Assembly: GCA_031254335.1 (NCBI GenBank)
Contig: JAIRUP010000012.1
Location: 1 to 64,000, forward strand
Direction of reading: 5' to 3'
DNA length: 64,000 nt
Source of the DNA: Rickettsiales bacterium
Lineage (GTDB): Bacteria > Pseudomonadota > Alphaproteobacteria > Rs-D84
A program made the translations under genes and the position numbers. A model generated the notes under the pieces. It made no database searches, was not told where the DNA came from, and saw only the letters and a program-made list of their open reading frames with translations. Below, piece after piece: positions 60,437-64,000 of this stretch (positions are counted from its first letter, which is position 1; each line of letters starts with the position of its first letter).

Positions 60437-62026
60437 ATGAATATGTGGCAATTATACGAAGACGCCGTTGCGAAGGCGCCGAACAATATCTTCATAGCCC
60501 GCGAGGGGATTCCCTATGCGCGCTTTTTGGAGGATATAAAGGCCCGCGCGGTCGCGTTGAAAAAAATGGGCGTCAAGTCCGGCGACAATGTCGGCGTCTT
60601 GTCGCACAATATAAAGGAATTCCCGCAGACGCTTTTCGCGCTTTGGGGCCTTGGCGCGCGCGCCATGCTTATGGACACGAACCTTACCCGCTTCGAGTAT
60701 GAGAACATGCTTGAAAGGGCGGGCGCGAAGTTCGTCGTCTGCGAGAAGAATTATATCTTCAATTCGGACAAGGGCGTCGTCTTCTACGACATAAAGACGC
60801 CGGAAGTCGTGAACAGGGAAAGCTATGAATTCGTCCCCGAGGAAGTCGCGGATGCGGACATAGCGACGCTTTCTTTCACAAGCGGCTCCACCGGCACGCC
60901 GAAAATCGTGCCGCTTACGCACTTCAATTTGGTGCAGACCGCGCGCTCCATCGACGACATGAGGGATTACATATCGAACGGCGACATGCTTTACGGATTC
61001 CTTCCGATGTATCATGTCTACGGCTTCGCGGTCGAGCTTTTGGCGGCCTTGCACTTCCAATGCTCCATCCTGTTGCAGCCCTCGGTCAACCCGAAGGAAA
61101 TCATGTCGGATTTGGAAAACTTCAAGCCGCATGTCATTCCGGCCGTCCCCAGGTTGTTCGAGGTTTTCCGCACCAAGATTATCGAAACCTTCAAGGCGCA
61201 AAGGATGTGGTGGTTCGCCGGCTTCGTGCTTCGCAGGCAGAAGACGCTGAAACTGTTCGGCCTTGGCTTTTTGGTCCGCGCCATCCAGGAGCCGGTCCAT
61301 CAGAAGTTCGGCGGGCGCGTCAAGCTGCTTATCGGCGGCGGCGCGGCGACCAAGCCCGAGGTGGAATTGTTCTATAAAAGGTTCGGGTTCAACTTCATAC
61401 AGGGCTATGGGCTGACCGAAACCGTGGGACCCATTTGCATCAGCATTCCGTGGGACAAGAGGCTTCCGTTTTCCATCGGCGCGCCGCTTACGAACAACAC
61501 CTACGAAATCCGCGGCAAGAACGCGGACGGCGTCGGCGTCCTTTGGCTGAAAGGCAATTCGGTGTTCGGCGGATACCTGAACAACGACGCGGCCAACGCG
61601 GAGAGTTTCGACGACAAGGGCTTTTTCAACACGGGCGACCTGGTGACGCTTGACAGGAACGGAGAGCTGCATTTCCAGGGAAGGAAAAAGCAGGTTGTCG
61701 TCCTGGACAGCGGCAAGAATGTCTATCCCGACGAGCTGGAAGGCCTTTTCATGCAGATTCCCGGCGTCAAGAATGTCGCCGTCTTCGAGCATAAGGTAAA
61801 GGACAAGACCGTCGTCTACGGCGTGTTCCAGGCGGAGCCGGGCCTTTGCCTTGCCGATTTGGAAAAGGGCATAAGGAAGCAGAACGCCAGGGTCGCGTCC
61901 TATAAATGGTGCACGCACTTTGCGATGACGGAAGAGGACCTTCCGACGACTTCGACCACCAAGGTCAAGCACCACGAGGTGAAGGACCGCCTTGAATCCG
62001 GCAAATACCCCGTCAGGAAAGAATAA
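60437..62026 (+). CDS. AMP-forming acyl-CoA (or acyl-ACP) synthetase
   Basis: The 529-residue adenylate-forming enzyme has the P-loop-like TSGSTGTPK, QGYGLTETVGP, and FNTGDLVTLDRNGELHFQGR with the conserved GKNVYPDELE. It activates a fatty or other organic acid to its CoA thioester in the cytoplasm; chain length cannot be told. ATG 60437 is chosen because AAAAGG lies upstream and the R5 leader ends there. ndk follows 18 bp later. Confidence 0.88.
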   Translation: MNMWQLYEDAVAKAPNNIFIAREGIPYARFLEDIKARAVALKKMGVKSGDNVGVLSHNIKEFPQTLFALWGLGARAMLMDTNLTRFEYENMLERAGAKFVVCEKNYIFNSDKGVVFYDIKTPEVVNRESYEFVPEEVADADIATLSFTSGSTGTPKIVPLTHFNLVQTARSIDDMRDYISNGDMLYGFLPMYHVYGFAVELLAALHFQCSILLQPSVNPKEIMSDLENFKPHVIPAVPRLFEVFRTKIIETFKAQRMWWFAGFVLRRQKTLKLFGLGFLVRAIQEPVHQKFGGRVKLLIGGGAATKPEVELFYKRFGFNFIQGYGLTETVGPICISIPWDKRLPFSIGAPLTNNTYEIRGKNADGVGVLWLKGNSVFGGYLNNDAANAESFDDKGFFNTGDLVTLDRNGELHFQGRKKQVVVLDSGKNVYPDELEGLFMQIPGVKNVAVFEHKVKDKTVVYGVFQAEPGLCLADLEKGIRKQNARVASYKWCTHFAMTEEDLPTTSTTKVKHHEVKDRLESGKYPVRKE

Positions 62027-62044
62027 TAAAAAAGGAAGCGCGGC

Positions 62045-62548
62045 ATGATTGAACGCACTCTTGTAATCTTGAAGCCGGACGCGGTGCGAAGGAAATTGTG
62101 CGGGAGAATCGTGTCGCGCTTCGAAGACGCGGGCCTGGACATCGTGGCGGCGAAATTTTTCGCGCCGTCAAAGGAGCTTCTGAACAAGCACTATTCCAAT
62201 TCGGACGAATACATAATGTCGCTGGGGCGGAAGAACCTTGGAGGCTCGGCCGATGACGCCGCCGCGATGAAGCAGGGGCGCGTCGTCTATGCCAGGCTGA
62301 TGGACTATATATCCGGCGATGTCATGGCGATGGTCTTGGAAGGCAACGAGGCTGTGAAAATCGTGCGGAAACTTTGCGGCCCGACGGAGCCTTTTTCGGC
62401 GGACCCCGGGACAATCCGCGGACAGTTCGCAATCGACTCCTATGATTTGTCCAACAAAGAGGAAAGGGCGTGCCGCAACCTTATGCACGCGTCCGGCACG
62501 GCTGACGAGGCGAAGTCCGAAATCGCCCTTTGGTTCCCCGGACTTTGA
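62045..62548 (+). CDS. ndk: nucleoside-diphosphate kinase, long form
   Basis: The 167-residue protein begins IERTLVILKPDAVRR and has VMAMVLEG, GPTEPFSADPGTIRGQF and MHASGTADEA with the catalytic His near residue 148. It balances NTP pools. It is about 25 residues longer than the common 140-residue bacterial Ndk, owing to an insertion after HYSNSDEYIMS. AAGGAAG precedes the start. Confidence 0.88.
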   Translation: MIERTLVILKPDAVRRKLCGRIVSRFEDAGLDIVAAKFFAPSKELLNKHYSNSDEYIMSLGRKNLGGSADDAAAMKQGRVVYARLMDYISGDVMAMVLEGNEAVKIVRKLCGPTEPFSADPGTIRGQFAIDSYDLSNKEERACRNLMHASGTADEAKSEIALWFPGL

Positions 62549-62551
62549 TGT

Positions 62552-63394
62552 TTATCTCTGTCTTTCGTTGAATTCTTTCTGCCACTTGTCGGCGTTGAAC
62601 AGCAGGTGTTCTATCTTGCCCGGGTCGGATTCGCCGCCGGTCATTGCCCCGCCGCGCGAGCAGATGTCGATTTTTTCGATTTGCCCGCCCAGCTTGCCGG
62701 CAAGGCGGGTAAGCGCGAATCCGATGTTGTGCGGCGCGATTCCGCCGCACCATGCTTCCGGAAAAATAGCCGCGGCGATTCTGTTCATGTCTTGCGGGCG
62801 GCCTTCCTCGGGGCCGACAATCCAGTTGTCGAAGGCGTTGTCGAACACAAGGGCTTTCACATAGCCCTTGTATTTGGAATTGTGTTCGGGCGCGAAAATC
62901 TTTTGGTTTATGAAGCCGGCCGTCAAAGTGGCGTGCAGCACTATGTAATAGTCGGAATTCGTGTGGCGGGGGCCGCTGGGATTCGCCCTGGTGTTCGCCA
63001 TATCGATGAATTTATCCGCGCTCCAATTCTGTTTTTGCAGGTCGGACAGGGTGTTGATGTTGTATATTACCTTGTCGGTGTTGTCGCCGATGGTCGTCCA
63101 AATGCCGCATTTGTTGTAATCGAAGTCGTCGCGGAACACGGCGCAGTATCCGTGGTTCAGGTGCGCGGCGGTGTCGTATCTCCCGGGGCCCTTGGGTTTT
63201 CTAAGGTTCAGTTCTTTAAGAAGCGCGATTCTGGGCTTGTCGTCGATTCCCGGATTTCCGTTTTCCGGGCTGCCGTAAAGCTCGACGCCGAATGATATGT
63301 TCAGGTCCGGGAAATTCTTGCGAAGTTTCAGCAGGTCCGAAATGTCTATGTTCGGGGTGATTTCGGCGATTTCGATTCGTCCAATCTTGCGCAT
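62552..63394 (-). CDS. hypothetical alpha/beta protein
   Basis: The 280-residue product has no signal or TM. The C-terminal part (CGGIAPHNIGFALTRLAGKLGGQIEKIDICSR has been shortened here to its core GGIAPHNI and KIDICSRGG) recalls the last phosphate-binding strands of a TIM barrel, but no catalytic motif is clear. AAAGGAG precedes the ATG. It is 12 bp after the small gene at 63407 and is likely co-transcribed with it. Confidence 0.6.
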   Translation of the reverse strand: MRKIGRIEIAEITPNIDISDLLKLRKNFPDLNISFGVELYGSPENGNPGIDDKPRIALLKELNLRKPKGPGRYDTAAHLNHGYCAVFRDDFDYNKCGIWTTIGDNTDKVIYNINTLSDLQKQNWSADKFIDMANTRANPSGPRHTNSDYYIVLHATLTAGFINQKIFAPEHNSKYKGYVKALVFDNAFDNWIVGPEEGRPQDMNRIAAAIFPEAWCGGIAPHNIGFALTRLAGKLGGQIEKIDICSRGGAMTGGESDPGKIEHLLFNADKWQKEFNERQR

Positions 63395-63406
63395 GGAGTT
63401 CTCCTT

Positions 63407-63625
63407 TTATCTATACAGGCTTGACCCGAATTTGGTTTTCTGCGTGTATTGGGATATGATTTTGCTTTCGGACATCCGGGCCGTTATGACCAGGGGAACG
63501 CCGTTGTAGGTCGCGTGAACCTCGGCGTATGCGCCCGCTTTCTTGGCCATCTTGGCGGAATCTTTCGCGACTTTTTCTATCGTGTTGTCGATGCCGAATT
63601 CCGCTTCGACTATTTTCGTTTTCAT
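63407..63625 (-). CDS. small hypothetical protein
   Basis: The 72-residue basic product has an N-terminal helix and a strand-rich end (HATYNGVPLVITARMSES). AAGGGA precedes the ATG. It heads a two-gene unit with the 280-residue protein downstream. Unknown. Confidence 0.55.
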   Translation of the reverse strand: MKTKIVEAEFGIDNTIEKVAKDSAKMAKKAGAYAEVHATYNGVPLVITARMSESKIISQYTQKTKFGSSLYR

Positions 63626-63681
63626 GATTTATCCCTTTTGGGCATATTATCATAAGGCTATTGTTTGTCAATAATAAAAAA

Positions 63682-64000
63682 CTATCTGTTGCACAATCCG
63701 TGCCGGCAGATTTTCACGCTGACGGTCCCGGAAAACAGTATGCACGCCGTCATCGCCAGCAGGTAATATTTCAGCCATTCGATATGCCCTGAAAAACCGA
63801 TTGTGAACAGAACCAGCAGGCTGAGGATTCGCCCCGTATCAAGGGCCATTTCGCCGGCGACGAAAAACTCCGCGCGGCTGTCCTTTTGGACGCAGGCGGA
63901 ATTCGACGCGTTCATGAAATTCGTGTCCGCGATATTGTTTATGAAATTCAGCGCGGTGGCGACGGACAGCTGATAGATTACGAAAGTTACGGCCCCGGCC
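63682..64000 (-). CDS. C-terminal end of an MFS-like transporter (partial)
   Basis: The minus-strand frame is open from the window edge to a stop at 63682. The 106 visible residues include a hydrophobic helix, a loop with KDSRAEFFVAGEMALDTGRI, and two more helices. That loop resembles the cytoplasmic loop of some MFS permeases with the E-(F/Y)-hydrophobic-G-R pattern. The N-terminal part is outside the window. The ATG at 63915 is internal and not the true start. Confidence 0.6.
   Translation of the reverse strand, partial: AGAVTFVIYQLSVATALNFINNIADTNFMNASNSACVQKDSRAEFFVAGEMALDTGRILSLLVLFTIGFSGHIEWLKYYLLAMTACILFSGTVSVKICRHGLCNR

Noticed and set aside
60452-61975. 507-codon open frame antisense to the acyl-CoA synthetase
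   Set aside because: It is a shadow ORF; the + strand has the full adenylate-forming motifs.

Overview
The window looks like a chromosomal segment of a moderately GC-rich alphaproteobacterium, probably uncultured and host-associated. The best taxonomic evidence is the rpmF-plsX-fabH-ihfA-merR gene order (12386-15363). The other Gram-negative envelope genes (BamD, MurJ, Lgt, an outer-membrane barrel with a C-terminal Phe) and an IleRS that resembles the eukaryote/Rickettsiales type 2 class are consistent with this. No phage, plasmid, IS transposase or CRISPR array was found. The exact order is inference; it needs a 16S or marker-gene tree.

Layout. 1-2720: small secreted and membrane proteins of unknown function, a four-gene minus-strand operon and a secreted thermonuclease-like protein. 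2935-9373: ileS, tRNA-Val, a PAP2 phosphatase, a lipoprotein, tRNA-Met/Ile(CAT) and a dihydroorotate dehydrogenase-family enzyme. 9374-10195: two clusters of palindromic repeats around one small gene. 10196-15363: lipid and nucleoid genes (accDA fusion, ihfB, rpmF, plsX, fabH, ihfA, merR). 15434-21853: a large Cys-rich protein and a surface-glycan cluster (GT-A transferase, Stealth-type phosphotransferase, two GT92-like enzymes, a GT8 enzyme). 21850-31000: typA, serS, rpsU, several hypotheticals, tRNA-Gln, an EF-hand membrane protein, comM. 31003-35268: a tight era-queA-M16 peptidase-tgt operon. 36390-41135: rpsF-rpsR-rplI, a D,D-carboxypeptidase, holB, tatD, smpB. 41138-51705: lgt, Bax-inhibitor protein, ferredoxin, MFS permease, trpS, an outer-membrane barrel, murJ, bamD and small membrane proteins. 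52004-64000: dnaK, two frame-disrupted GT92-like genes, a methyltransferase-like gene, metG, xth, an acyl-CoA synthetase, ndk and the end of a transporter.

The most interesting signals are these. (1) Within 4.6 kb, three genes carry G9-G10 tracts each followed by TATTG. Two are glycosyltransferases put out of frame by exactly one G; the third encodes the glycine loop of a methyltransferase. This looks like a phase-variable surface-modification set. (2) Several families of short palindromic repeats are scattered between genes, and three copies sit in frame inside protein-coding genes, as Rickettsia palindromic elements do. Some copies also appear to supply promoter or ribosome-binding sequences. 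(3) A multi-stem candidate structured RNA with its own -10 box lies upstream of era. (4) A 115-bp leader element is duplicated in front of rplI and an acyl-CoA synthetase gene. (5) Several genes have a -10 box 6-7 nt before the ATG, which predicts leaderless mRNAs.

Functionally the segment is mostly housekeeping (translation, fatty acid synthesis, tRNA queuosine, envelope biogenesis), with a surface-carbohydrate layer that appears to be the variable part. All family calls come from reading motifs in the translated sequence; no database search was run.
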